A DNA stretch of 64,000 bases from JBMOKU01 sp049324315 (lineage in GTDB: Bacteria > Bacillota > Clostridia > Peptostreptococcales > Thermotaleaceae): NCBI GenBank assembly GCA_049324315.1, contig JBMOKU010000016.1, positions 53,695 through 117,694 on the forward strand, given 5' to 3'. Both the position numbers and the translations under genes were made by a program. Under the pieces are notes generated by a model. The model did not search any database. It worked only from the letters and a program-made list of their open reading frames with translations, and was not told the origin of the DNA. Numbering within the stretch: position 1 is the stretch's first letter; every line of letters begins with the position of its first letter. Shown here one piece after another: positions 38,144-47,047 of this stretch.

Positions 38144-38737
38144 ATGGAAGTATATTGCATTAAAATAAAACATGTAAATTGCTATATAGTAAAGGTAAAT
38201 GATTTCTATATTGCCATAGATGCAGGGTGGTCAGGCTACATAAATGAATATGTGAGTGGATTAAGAAAGCATCAGATAAAGCCGGAAAAAATCAAATATC
38301 TGTTTGTAACACATTTTCACCCTGATCATGCGGGTCTGATAGAAGACATAAAAAAACTGGGTGTGAATTTTGTCATGTTTAAGCATCAAATTCCTTATAT
38401 AGAAATTATGGAAAAGATGATCAAAAAAGATCAATCCAACCAGCCAAATCAATCGTATTTGCCACTAAACATGCAAACTAGCATTATTTTGAATATTGAA
38501 GAGTCAAAGACATTTTTTGAAGAAAATAATATCCCTGCTCAAGCAATAAAAACTATTGGGCATTCTGATGATAGCATTTCAATCATATTTGATGACGGTT
38601 GTGCTTTTATAGGTGACTTATACAGTAAGGAATTAGTAATGGACGAAGATTATAAGAGTAAACATAGTTGGCTTGAGCTGGAAAAAAGAAATGCAAGAAG
38701 TATATATCCAGCACACGGTATTATTTACGAATGTTAG
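38144..38737 (+). CDS. metallo-beta-lactamase-fold hydrolase
   Basis: MBL-fold protein of about 197 residues. The zinc motif HFHPDHAGL lies near residue 65, a later histidine in TIGHSDDSIS near 146, the bridging aspartate in FIGDLY near 165 and a last histidine in YPAHGI near 192. The substrate is unknown; such proteins include thioesterases and quorum-signal lactonases. It starts after GAGGAGC. Confidence 0.8.
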   Translation: MEVYCIKIKHVNCYIVKVNDFYIAIDAGWSGYINEYVSGLRKHQIKPEKIKYLFVTHFHPDHAGLIEDIKKLGVNFVMFKHQIPYIEIMEKMIKKDQSNQPNQSYLPLNMQTSIILNIEESKTFFEENNIPAQAIKTIGHSDDSISIIFDDGCAFIGDLYSKELVMDEDYKSKHSWLELEKRNARSIYPAHGIIYEC

Positions 38738-38782
38738 TTTCATAATAAAAACAACACTAAAATCCAAAAGCTCTATAAAATT

Positions 38783-38827
38783 AGCTGGTACATTTTCAGT
38801 AAAAGAGAATGTACCAGCTTTTTTTAT
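38783..38827 (+). terminator. terminator after the MBL gene
   Basis: AGCTGGTACATT and AATGTACCAGCT form a perfect 12-bp stem, followed by seven T's. Confidence 0.9.
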
Positions 38828-38860
38828 TGCCCAAATTTATAAAGAAAGGACTGATATAAG

Positions 38861-39250
38861 ATGATCACTGCCACCATCCAAAAAGGTGCATACCCGCACA
38901 GCCAACTCATCAACCTCACTTTCCCTATTGATGAGGAAGCCATGATGGAAAAGCTCAGTGAGATAGGCATCAGTGACAGCAATATTGCAAACTGTCATAT
39001 AGTGAAGATAAGCGGCAAGGTTCCTGCTCTTTGCATACTTGAAAATAACTGCATTAATGCTGATGAGCTGAGCTATCTGGCCAGACGGATAGACAGCTTT
39101 GACAACTATGAACTTGCCAAGTTTCAAGGGGCCATTGTACGAGAAGGTCTTCACACCATGAAAGATCTCATCAATCTGACTTTCAACCTTCATAATTATA
39201 CTGTCATCACGGTAAAGAGTATTCAGCCGAATGGATATGGCAAATGTTAA
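38861..39250 (+). pseudogene. ArdA-like antirestriction protein, 3' truncated
   Basis: The product resembles ArdA-like proteins of Clostridia conjugative elements, as seen from LINLTFPIDEEAMMEKL, CILENNCINADELSYLARR and FQGAIVREGLHTM. Such proteins mimic DNA to block type I restriction during transfer. After NLHNYTVIT the sequence changes to a short unrelated tail and stops where IS630 transposase sequence begins. I therefore read it as truncated by insertion or deletion. Recognition is from memory of the family, so the name is moderate in confidence. Confidence 0.55.
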
Positions 39251-39933
39251 TAGGACTAGGCTTCTCATATAAAAGAGGACAATATATGCCTACAAAAGGA
39301 GATCCAGAGCTTCAAGCAGGCTTTTAAAAAAGCTGCTGGATTACTAGAAATCATTGAGAACACCTCAGATACAGTATTGTATGTTCAGGATGAAACCAAA
39401 ATCAGAGTAGAATCTAATAACTACCGTAGTTGGAGCCCTGTAGGCAACCCCCTATAATTGAGAGGAATGGTACCCGCAAAGGTGTAAATATCATTGGTGC
39501 CACTGAAATTAGTAAGAACTATAATTCTATTGTGAATGTATATTCTTCTGATAAAAGAATTACTTCTATTGAGATTATTAAGTTTTTAAAAGACTTACTG
39601 GACGTTAACAAGCATAAAAAAGTATTTATGATTTGGGATAATGCTAGAATTCATACTTCTAAGGCTGTAGAAGAGTTTATCAATCAACATGAAGATAAAC
39701 TGTTTATACTAAATCTTCCACCATACGCACCCATGTTAAATCCTCAAGAGAATGTATGGAATAAGTTAAAATCCTACTTCTATGAATATAAAGCAAGATC
39801 TTCTGATGATGAAATTATAAATTTCATTTCGGATTATTTTCGTCAGGCAAATTCTAACAAAGCTGAAACCAAATCTCTTGTTAATGCTAGGTCTTATTTT
39901 AATAATTTAATTTTTGAACTTGTTTATCTATAA
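39244..39933 (+). pseudogene. IS630-family transposase remnant
   Basis: The 3' part of an IS630-type transposase, with the DDE catalytic residues still seen: VQDETK (about 39386), IWDNARIHTS (about 39631) and NPQENVWNKL (about 39745). The 5' part is missing. Two frameshifts break the rest: an extra T in CTTTTAAAAAA near 39325, and a missing C in the run before ATAATTGAG near 39455. No terminal repeats are visible. It is therefore inactive. It abuts the truncated ArdA-like gene. Confidence 0.85.
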
Positions 39934-39951
39934 AATGTTTTTAAAGTAGAA

Positions 39952-40001
39952 TTGACCACTCTGGTCATTTGTTGTATAATAAATAATGACCATAGTGGTC
40001 A
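39952..40001 (+). promoter_or_regulatory. TetR-controlled promoter with twin operators
   Basis: A -35 TTGACC (39952-39957) and -10 TATAAT (39975-39980) are separated by 17 bases. Two 15-bp operators of form TGACCA-N3-TGGTCA lie at 39953-39967, overlapping the -35, and 39987-40001, at the transcription start. Their centres are 34 bases apart. This is a strong repressor-type layout for the tetR gene just downstream. Confidence 0.88.
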
Positions 40002-40030
40002 TTTTGCTGTTTATACTTCAAAGAAATGAG

Positions 40031-40663
40031 GTGGCTGTCATTTATTCGAAATTTTATAGTTTAGCACCGGAGAAACGAGAACATATTATTAATGCAGGCC
40101 TTAAAGCGTTTGCACGAAATGGCTATGAAAAGGCTTCTACTAACGAGATTATTAAGGAAGCAGGAATATCGAAAGGATCATTGTTCAACTATTTTAAAAG
40201 TAAAAAGGAATTGTATTTATTCTTGTTTGATTATGTCATTGAGATTATCGATAAAATCTATGACGAAGTGGATTGGAATGAAACCGATCTTTTTGAAAGA
40301 ATGAAACAAATCGGATTGATTAAATTTAAAATCATGAAGCAATACCCGCAAGCATTTGATTTCCTTAAAACCGCTCCAAATGAAAATGCACCTGAAGTAA
40401 AATCTGAAAGCGATGCAATAGGTAAAAAACTTATTGAAAGCGGTTTAGGGGTAGCCTATAAAAATATCGATTTGACAAAATTCCGTGAGGATATGGATAT
40501 GGAAAAAATGATGAACATTATTACCTGGACAATTATGAGTTTTTCAGAGCAGCAAATAAGTAGAGTCGGTTCCTTTGAAGATATGAACATTGATGTGCTT
40601 CGTGAATGGGATGAATATTTTGATATATTAAAGCGGTGTTTCTACAAAAAGGAGGAACAATAA
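40031..40663 (+). CDS. TetR-family repressor
   Basis: Regulator of 210 residues. The HTH reads AFARNGYEKASTNEIIKEAG then SKGSLFNYFKSKKEL, and an all-helical ligand domain follows. The upstream ATG 39986 cannot be the start, because it lies at the transcription start inside the second operator. GTG 40031 is used here, and an ATT a few codons later is possible. It probably represses its own operon with the two ABC genes. The stop is 1 base before the ATPase start. Confidence 0.88.
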   Translation: MAVIYSKFYSLAPEKREHIINAGLKAFARNGYEKASTNEIIKEAGISKGSLFNYFKSKKELYLFLFDYVIEIIDKIYDEVDWNETDLFERMKQIGLIKFKIMKQYPQAFDFLKTAPNENAPEVKSESDAIGKKLIESGLGVAYKNIDLTKFREDMDMEKMMNIITWTIMSFSEQQISRVGSFEDMNIDVLREWDEYFDILKRCFYKKEEQ

Positions 40664-40664
40664 T

Positions 40665-41363
40665 ATGTTTATTGATATTTCAAATCTAAAGAAAAGCTAT
40701 ACATCGGGCGTGGTTAGAACGGAAGTTTTGAAGGGAATCGGGATGGAGCTGGAAAAGGGAGAAATCGGTGTCATCTTTGGACCATCAGGTTCAGGTAAAT
40801 CAACACTAATGAATATCATCGGCGGCATTGACCGCGGTGACAGCGGCAGGGTCATGGTTGACGGAGTTGAAGTAAATAATTTGAACGACGACAAGCTGAC
40901 CGATTATAGACGCGAGCATATTGGTTTTGTCTTCCAGTTCTATAACCTTATTCCAAACCTTACTGTAGGGGAAAATATTGAAGTCGTTTCTAACATTAGC
41001 AAGTCCCCTCTGAACACTGACGAAGTCTTAGCAGCGGTGGAAATGCAGGATAAAAAACATCGCTTCCCCAGGGAACTGAGCGGTGGTGAGCAACAACGGG
41101 TCTCCATTGCCAGGGCGATCGTAAAGAATCCGAAGCTGCTTCTTTGCGACGAGCCAACTGGTGCTCTTGACTTTTATACCTCCCGCAGTATTTTAAAGCT
41201 CTTGCAGCAGGTGAATAAAAAATATGGTACAACTATTTTAATGATAACTCACAATGCTGCTATTGCAGCCATGGCCAATAGAGTATTTAAGCTTCGAAGC
41301 GGAGAAATCGTAGAAGATTCGGTTAATCAGATAACTATTCCAGCGGAAAGGATTGAATGGTAA
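40665..41363 (+). CDS. ABC transporter ATPase, MacB/LolD type
   Basis: ATPase of 232 residues: Walker A GPSGSGKST near residue 40, Q-loop, signature LSGGEQQRVSIARAI near 138, and Walker B LLLCDEPTGALD near 158. It powers the FtsX-like permease encoded next, whose start overlaps this stop as TAATG. It belongs to the class that exports peptides, antibiotics or lipoproteins, or that works in resistance modules. Confidence 0.92.
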   Translation: MFIDISNLKKSYTSGVVRTEVLKGIGMELEKGEIGVIFGPSGSGKSTLMNIIGGIDRGDSGRVMVDGVEVNNLNDDKLTDYRREHIGFVFQFYNLIPNLTVGENIEVVSNISKSPLNTDEVLAAVEMQDKKHRFPRELSGGEQQRVSIARAIVKNPKLLLCDEPTGALDFYTSRSILKLLQQVNKKYGTTILMITHNAAIAAMANRVFKLRSGEIVEDSVNQITIPAERIEW

Positions 41364-43615
41364 TGTCGATTAATAAGAGAATCAAGCGTGTTTTTCTTGA
41401 AAACAAAGCACAGTATATGGGATCCATTGTGCTGATTATTCTCAGTTGCTTTATGTTCACCTTGATGAGTCAGTTTGCGATGAATTTTGAGAGAATGGCA
41501 AATGAATTTCAAGACGGATATGTACAGGAAGATGCTTCCTTCACAACAGTCAAAAGTATTGATAACTTGCAGGAGCTTGAGTCGGCAGCCAACGCAGTGA
41601 TTGAAGAAGGTAAAACCTTTGACTATAAGCTTTCAGAAGGACAAACGCTACGGATCTTCAGCCGGAACGATAGAGTCAATATCCCGGCAATCCTTGAAGG
41701 TAAAGGATTAAGTGAAAGAGGCGATATGCTCATCAGTCCGGTTTTTGCTGATGCAAACGGCTATAAAATAGGCGATGTGATGAAGATATTAGATAAATCC
41801 TTTACAGTTGTCGGTTTTATGACACTGCCGAATTATATTTACCCACTGCAATCAGAAATGGACATGATGACACAGCCGGGTTTTGGAATAGCAGTTATCA
41901 GCAAGGAGGATTTTGCCGACATCACTAAAGGAAGCAGTTTCTACGCGGTGAAGTTCAACCAGACTGCCCAAAACTCTCGTACTCAATCGGTTGAATTCAA
42001 AGAATTGCTTGCAAGCCGCGGCATTGAACTAGTGAAATGGACAGACATCGAAGACAATAAGCGGGTCAATATCGTTGCTGCCGAGGTTGACATCCTCAAT
42101 TTGGTGAGTAAGGCCGTACCAACAGGAATTTTATTATTGGCCAGCATTATGGTCGGGAATGTTATCTGGAGAATGATCAACCGCGAATCAACCATCATCG
42201 GTGCATTATATGCCTTAGGGTATAGGAAAAAGGAAATCTATCGACATTATTTGGCATTTCCATTACTGATAGCCATTATAGGCGGCATCATCGGGACCAT
42301 CCTTGGTACATTTCCGGTACGTTCAATGGCATCGTTTATGCTTACTGCTTTCATTATGCCCCTGACTGGAATCGAGCTCAGCCCGATCATGATGATTATA
42401 AGCCTTCTCCTGCCCATTTTCTTCCTCGGATGCAGCGGATACTTTGTCATCCGAAAAGAGCTGAAGAATCCGCCAGTGGAGCTGATGAGGGGCAAGAAGG
42501 AAAAGAGCAAGGCCAATTTCTTGGAACGTGGGTTGAGACTTGAAAAGCTCAAATTCGCTACAAAGTTCAAAATCAGAGAACAGCTTAGAAGTCTGTTACG
42601 TCTGGCTTTCCTGCTTGTCGGTATTGCCGCAGCAACAATGCTTTTGCTTTGGGGGTTTACTCTCAAAAGTGGTTTTGATTACCTTCTTTCAGAAGGCAGC
42701 GTGGCAAGCATGTATCCTTTTGAGTACGAGTATAAGTTTGACAGTCTGCGCTATGAGCCGCTGCCGGCAGGTGCTGAACCCTTCACAGCTGCGTTATTTC
42801 TGTCGGAGGGTGATGATAAAAGAGATTTCTACGTTACTGGCGTCATGCCTGACTCAGATATGGTTACCCTTGTAGATGAATCTGGCGCCAGGTTGAGTAT
42901 GAATCAGGTGATTGTAACGAAGCCCATTGCCAGACTGCTCAAGGTAAAAGAGGGTGACACCGCCAACATCGTCAGGAAGGTAGATGGACGCATATTTTCT
43001 TTAAAGATCGATCGTATCGCTGATTCCTATGCCGGCAACTTTATCTTCATGCCTCTGGCAGATTTTAATGAGAAATTTGAAATGCCGGAAGGAAGCTATT
43101 GGGGGGCATTTAGTAATGTGCCGTTGGATATTCCCGAAAGTCAGTCTTATAGTGTAGTGACCCTAGATGAGAAGATCGCTGGTGTTAAAGAGGCCATGGC
43201 GCCTACGCAGGCAATGATCGGTTTCCTGGCGACGATAGCGTTTATCATCGGAATGATTGTCATCTATGTTGTAACCTCTTTGATTGTTGAGGAGAATAAG
43301 AGTATCATTTCGCTCATGAAGATTTTCGGCTACCGGAAGAGGGAAATCAATTCATTGATTCTTAACAGCTCAACCATCGTTGTTGTGATTGGATATATTA
43401 TTGGTATACCGTTGACTCTTTCAGCAATAGGGGTATTGACTCAATCACTGGAAAACAGCGTTGGTCTTTCATTGCCACCATTGAGGATCGATCTGCCATA
43501 CATTCTAATTGGGTTTATGGTTGTGATGCTTTCCTATGAGTTGTCGAAGCTGCTGTGTAAGAAAAAAGTCCGTGCAGTTTCTATGAGTGAAGCCTTAAAA
43601 TCTGGAATGGAATAA
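41363..43615 (+). CDS. FtsX-like ABC transporter permease
   Basis: Membrane protein of 750 residues with two FtsX/MacB units. The first has a helix at about residues 18-40, an extracellular region and three helices (about 255-370). The second has a helix at about 410-430, an extracellular region to about 615, and three C-terminal helices. It is probably an exporter or sensor partner of the TetR-controlled ATPase. The substrate is unknown. Confidence 0.85.
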   Translation: MSINKRIKRVFLENKAQYMGSIVLIILSCFMFTLMSQFAMNFERMANEFQDGYVQEDASFTTVKSIDNLQELESAANAVIEEGKTFDYKLSEGQTLRIFSRNDRVNIPAILEGKGLSERGDMLISPVFADANGYKIGDVMKILDKSFTVVGFMTLPNYIYPLQSEMDMMTQPGFGIAVISKEDFADITKGSSFYAVKFNQTAQNSRTQSVEFKELLASRGIELVKWTDIEDNKRVNIVAAEVDILNLVSKAVPTGILLLASIMVGNVIWRMINRESTIIGALYALGYRKKEIYRHYLAFPLLIAIIGGIIGTILGTFPVRSMASFMLTAFIMPLTGIELSPIMMIISLLLPIFFLGCSGYFVIRKELKNPPVELMRGKKEKSKANFLERGLRLEKLKFATKFKIREQLRSLLRLAFLLVGIAAATMLLLWGFTLKSGFDYLLSEGSVASMYPFEYEYKFDSLRYEPLPAGAEPFTAALFLSEGDDKRDFYVTGVMPDSDMVTLVDESGARLSMNQVIVTKPIARLLKVKEGDTANIVRKVDGRIFSLKIDRIADSYAGNFIFMPLADFNEKFEMPEGSYWGAFSNVPLDIPESQSYSVVTLDEKIAGVKEAMAPTQAMIGFLATIAFIIGMIVIYVVTSLIVEENKSIISLMKIFGYRKREINSLILNSSTIVVVIGYIIGIPLTLSAIGVLTQSLENSVGLSLPPLRIDLPYILIGFMVVMLSYELSKLLCKKKVRAVSMSEALKSGME

Positions 43616-43661
43616 AAAAAGTTTTTGTACTCGTCAACTTACCATCAAAACAATATACAAA

Positions 43662-43711
43662 CAAAAGGACTTAATCCGTAAGTGCACGAGAATTCAAGTC
43701 CTTTTGTTTCT
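43662..43711 (+). terminator. 14-bp stem after the ABC operon
   Basis: AAACAAAAGGACTT and AAGTCCTTTTGTTT are perfectly complementary around a 22-base loop. The right arm ends in TTTTGTTTC. Confidence 0.7.
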
Positions 43712-43891
43712 TTAAGTGGGAGGCATTGTCATTGGTAATCATCGCCTTACCCCGTTTTTTATGCTCCTTTTAGGAACTAAATTAATAATCTCAATTAATT
43801 ATTTTTTTATTAAAGGTTCGCTAAAGGTAGATTGTTTATGATAATAAATGTAAGGCAGCTGCTTATAAAAATAAATGGAGGTATCATAAAC

Positions 43892-44605
43892 ATGAAAAGC
43901 GAAATTTTATCAAGATTGGACACAACAAAAAAGAAAGTGGGCGCTGTTGTTCTTTGTGGGGCGCTTGTTACTGCAATAGGCTCTGGAGCGGTTTTTGCAG
44001 CAAACTCTATGAATTCCTTGCAGGTTAAAATGGAAAACGGCGTTAGAACCTACTCCACGGACGACGGCAAGACCTGGAGCAAAAATACTCCCGATGGTGT
44101 AGTGGTCAACGACAAAGACGGCATGCTTACCATCTCGAATGGTATTCCCCCTAAAGATGGTGAAGAGCAAGGCATACTGAGCAAAATAGAAAACAGTGTC
44201 AGAACCTATTCTACAGACGGTGGCAAGACCTGGAGTGAAAAGGCTCCTGATGGTGCAGAGGACAGTATAACAATAGACGAAGATGGTAAAATCACCCACA
44301 CAAATGGTAATCCACCTGATGGTGCTGATGTGAAGGGCTTGATGGTTAAAATGGAAAACGGTGTCAGGCTCTACTCCATCGACGGCGGTAAGACATGGAG
44401 TAAAAATGCTCCGGAAGGCGTAATATTAGACGAAGATGGAAAAGTCACTATGATGAACGGAACTCCGCCTAAAGACGGCGAACAGAATGGTTTGCTGAGC
44501 AAAGTGGAAAATGGTATCAGAACCTACTCTACTGACGGAGGTAATACCTGGAGTACAAATGTTCCTGCTGGTGTAGAGGACAGTGAAACAATAGGAAACG
44601 ACTAA
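43892..44605 (+). CDS. secreted Asp-box repeat protein
   Basis: Exported protein of 237 residues from ATG 43892 after TGGAGG. The signal sequence (about residues 14-36) ends near VFAA-NS. The rest is four repeats of about 53 residues, each with an Asp-box, YSxDxGxTWS, preceded by KxENxxR and followed by PxG. Repeats 1 and 3 share VKMENGVR, and 2 and 4 share LSKxENxxR, so the pattern is ABAB. I know no named family for the whole protein. It lies between an ABC exporter and a two-component system. Confidence 0.75.
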   Translation: MKSEILSRLDTTKKKVGAVVLCGALVTAIGSGAVFAANSMNSLQVKMENGVRTYSTDDGKTWSKNTPDGVVVNDKDGMLTISNGIPPKDGEEQGILSKIENSVRTYSTDGGKTWSEKAPDGAEDSITIDEDGKITHTNGNPPDGADVKGLMVKMENGVRLYSIDGGKTWSKNAPEGVILDEDGKVTMMNGTPPKDGEQNGLLSKVENGIRTYSTDGGNTWSTNVPAGVEDSETIGND

Positions 44606-44660
44606 TTAGTAATGGCTGCCAATCTGTTTGAAAGCAGCAGGGAAGACAAAGAAAGAAATT

Positions 44661-44713
44661 ATCCACGGTATAAGGTTTGGTTCAACTTCTTTGCCGTGGA
44701 TTCATCTTGTTTT
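44661..44713 (+). terminator. hairpin before the response regulator
   Basis: ATCCACGG (44661-44668) pairs with CCGTGGAT (44694-44701), followed by a T-rich tail. It may end the Asp-box transcript or attenuate into the response regulator. Confidence 0.5.
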
Positions 44714-44737
44714 AATTGGATTCACGGATATGGAGGC

Positions 44738-45430
44738 CTGAAGAGGAGGATTTTAATGGTGGAAGATGAGAAATATATGGCGGAAGCTGTCGCTCAAGTT
44801 CTTAAAAAGAATAACTATAGTATTGATCTGGAGTATAATGGTGAAGCCGGACTGGACAGTGGACTTTCCGGCATTTATGATATTATAATTCTTGATATCA
44901 TGCTTCCTAAAATGGATGGCATAAGCATACTCAAAGAGTTGCGCCGGAATGGTATTGAAGCGCCAGTTATTCTGTTAACAGCAAGGGGTGAAACAGAAGA
45001 CAAGGTTCGGGGCCTTGACAGTGGTGCAGATGATTATTTGGCAAAGCCATTCCATACTGACGAGCTGTTAGCCCGTTTGCGGGCATTAGGGCGTAGAAAA
45101 ACGGAACTGCTAAATGACGGTATACTTAAATATGGAGATATTGAGCTGAATCCGCTTACCCTTCTGCTTAGCTCTGGAGGCAGGGAAATAAAGATAACCT
45201 TAAAAGAATCCCAGATATTAGAACTACTTATAAAAAGAAATACCATGATTATTTCAAAGGAAATTATAATTGAAAAGCTATGGGGCTATGATACCGATGC
45301 CGAAGATAACCGTGTAGAAATACATGTATCCCTTTTACGGAAAAAACTAACCAAACTGGAATCCGATGTTTCCATTTGCACGATACGGGGCGCGGGATAT
45401 GTATTAAAAACAGCAAAGGATGGGGAATAA
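44738..45430 (+). CDS. OmpR-family response regulator
   Basis: Receiver domain with RRILMVEDEK, phospho-aspartate in IIILDIMLPKMDG and LAKPFH, then a winged-helix DNA-binding domain (VEIHVSLLRKKL, IRGAGYVL). The start is uncertain. The frame is open 42 codons further upstream, but that part crosses a hairpin. CTG 44738 (GGAGG just before it) keeps the first receiver strand, while ATG 44756 has a good site but would lose it. The stop overlaps the kinase reading frame. Confidence 0.85.
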   Translation: MKRRILMVEDEKYMAEAVAQVLKKNNYSIDLEYNGEAGLDSGLSGIYDIIILDIMLPKMDGISILKELRRNGIEAPVILLTARGETEDKVRGLDSGADDYLAKPFHTDELLARLRALGRRKTELLNDGILKYGDIELNPLTLLLSSGGREIKITLKESQILELLIKRNTMIISKEIIIEKLWGYDTDAEDNRVEIHVSLLRKKLTKLESDVSICTIRGAGYVLKTAKDGE

Positions 45431-45431
45431 A

Positions 45432-46730
45432 ATGTTTACAAAGCTGCGCAACAAATTTCTCTTTCTCAATATGTCAATTACTTCGCTGGTGATGGTTGCA
45501 GCGTTTGCTACCATCTATTTCATTACTTACAACAACATCCAGTTGGATATTCAAAATAAATTGAACGCTCGGTCTGAAATGCAAGTAACAATAGAAGGGC
45601 CCGATTTGCCTGATGGTACGGAAAAAGAAAGAGGCATGACTACTGCCCAGCATTTTTCCTTGGATGGCCCTCTATCATTTAATATAGAGGTAGACCCGGA
45701 GGGCAAGATTTTAACAATCGACTCTTTTATTGATATGCCTGAAGAAGCCTATTATAAAGCGGCAGAAACTGCTTGGAGCAATAAGGAAAGTAATGCCACA
45801 ATAACATTAGAGGACAAACAATGGAGATACGCTGTAGCCCAAGTAAGAAAACAGGTTGTTAATGGAAACGGACAACAGTATTCTGTCCTGGAAAACAAGT
45901 ATCAGATAATGTTTTTAGATGTGACGGAATACAATAAAAGACTGTCTGACCTGTTTACTACATTACTCTTTGTGGGATTGATCATGCTTTTTGCTATTTT
46001 AATCATTAGCCTTTATTTTGCCAACCAGGCAATTAAACCTATAGCTCAAGCATGGGAAAAGCAGAAGAAATTTGTTGCCGATGCTTCTCATGAACTCAAG
46101 ACTCCGGTCTCAATTATTAACGCCAATTACGACGCACTTTTGGCAAATCAGGAAGAGACCATTAAAAGCCAGTTAAAATGGCTTGGCTATATAAGAATCG
46201 GAACAGATAGAATGACAAAACTTATAAACGACCTTTTGTCTCTGGCCAAGCTAGAGGATGTAAATTTTGATACGCAGAAAATGCCGTTTAATATTAGCAA
46301 CGCTATCCATGATGTGATGCAGTCGATGGAAGCCGTAGTGATTGAAAAAGGTATTAAGCTCACCCATTCGATAGAGCCTGACATAATTATCAAAGGTGAT
46401 TCGGAAAGCGTAAAGCAGGTTGTCACGATTTTGTTCGACAACGCTATAAAATATTCAAATGAAAATGGACAGGTCGATATATCATTGACAAAAGCAAAGC
46501 GTCAAGTTGTATTTACTATAAAAAACAGCGGGAAAGGAATAACAGCACAGGATTTGCAGAAGGTTTTTGACCGATTTTTTAGAGCTGACCCCTCCAGAAC
46601 GCATGAGACTGGCAGCTATGGTTTAGGATTATCCATTGCGAAAACGATTATAGATAGGCTGGGCGGCGAGATACATGTCAAAAGTGTAGAAGATGAGCTC
46701 ACGACTTTTACTTTTACACTTGGACTGTAA
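45432..46730 (+). CDS. membrane sensor histidine kinase
   Basis: Kinase of 432 residues with two transmembrane segments (about 10-32 and 175-198) around an extracellular sensor of about 140 residues. The phospho-accepting histidine is in ADASHELKTPVSI near 220. N- and G-boxes follow (DNAIKYSNENG, GLGLSIAK). It pairs with the preceding regulator. Linkage to the Asp-box protein and ABC exporter suggests an envelope-stress or antimicrobial signal, which is inference. Confidence 0.9.
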   Translation: MFTKLRNKFLFLNMSITSLVMVAAFATIYFITYNNIQLDIQNKLNARSEMQVTIEGPDLPDGTEKERGMTTAQHFSLDGPLSFNIEVDPEGKILTIDSFIDMPEEAYYKAAETAWSNKESNATITLEDKQWRYAVAQVRKQVVNGNGQQYSVLENKYQIMFLDVTEYNKRLSDLFTTLLFVGLIMLFAILIISLYFANQAIKPIAQAWEKQKKFVADASHELKTPVSIINANYDALLANQEETIKSQLKWLGYIRIGTDRMTKLINDLLSLAKLEDVNFDTQKMPFNISNAIHDVMQSMEAVVIEKGIKLTHSIEPDIIIKGDSESVKQVVTILFDNAIKYSNENGQVDISLTKAKRQVVFTIKNSGKGITAQDLQKVFDRFFRADPSRTHETGSYGLGLSIAKTIIDRLGGEIHVKSVEDELTTFTFTLGL

Positions 46731-46810
46731 TGTATCAAGCAAAACAACTTGCGAAAAGGTATAAAGCCATAACTTTTAAAATTCATTTAGTTGAAAGGGA
46801 TGTTATATTT

Positions 46811-47047
46811 ATGAACGAGGGACAAGAAAGATTTTTTAACTTTATTATGGAACGTGTAATGGATGGAAAGCACGACGAGGCAAAGGCGTTGCTGAATCAA
46901 GGCTTCGAAAAACAGGCAGACGGTACTTTCGATATGGCGTTTATCAATGAGTTTTCATCAAAGCTTTTTCCAATTATTAAGCCAGAATTTGCTGAAGAGG
47001 TAAAATCAATTATAACCAATGATGGGCCACGACATATTCGAAAATGA
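46811..47047 (+). CDS. small hypothetical protein
   Basis: Predicted 78-residue, mostly helical, charged cytoplasmic protein (NEGQERFFNFIMERV, then KHDEAKALLNQGFEKQ). ATG 46811 follows AAAGGGA; the longer frame from 46730 has no site. It directly follows the histidine kinase and may belong to that operon. I do not recognise it. Confidence 0.6.
   Translation: MNEGQERFFNFIMERVMDGKHDEAKALLNQGFEKQADGTFDMAFINEFSSKLFPIIKPEFAEEVKSIITNDGPRHIRK

Noticed and set aside
39986..40030. Starting TetR at ATG 39986
   Set aside because: That codon lies at the predicted transcription start and inside the second operator, so it could not be translated normally.
43892..44605. CRISPR-like or non-coding repeat array
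   Set aside because: The repeats are in frame, encode Asp boxes, follow a signal peptide and have no spacer structure. No CRISPR array was seen elsewhere either.
44612..44737. Extending the response regulator to ATG 44612
   Set aside because: The extra 42 codons run through a hairpin with a T-rich tail and do not look like receiver sequence.
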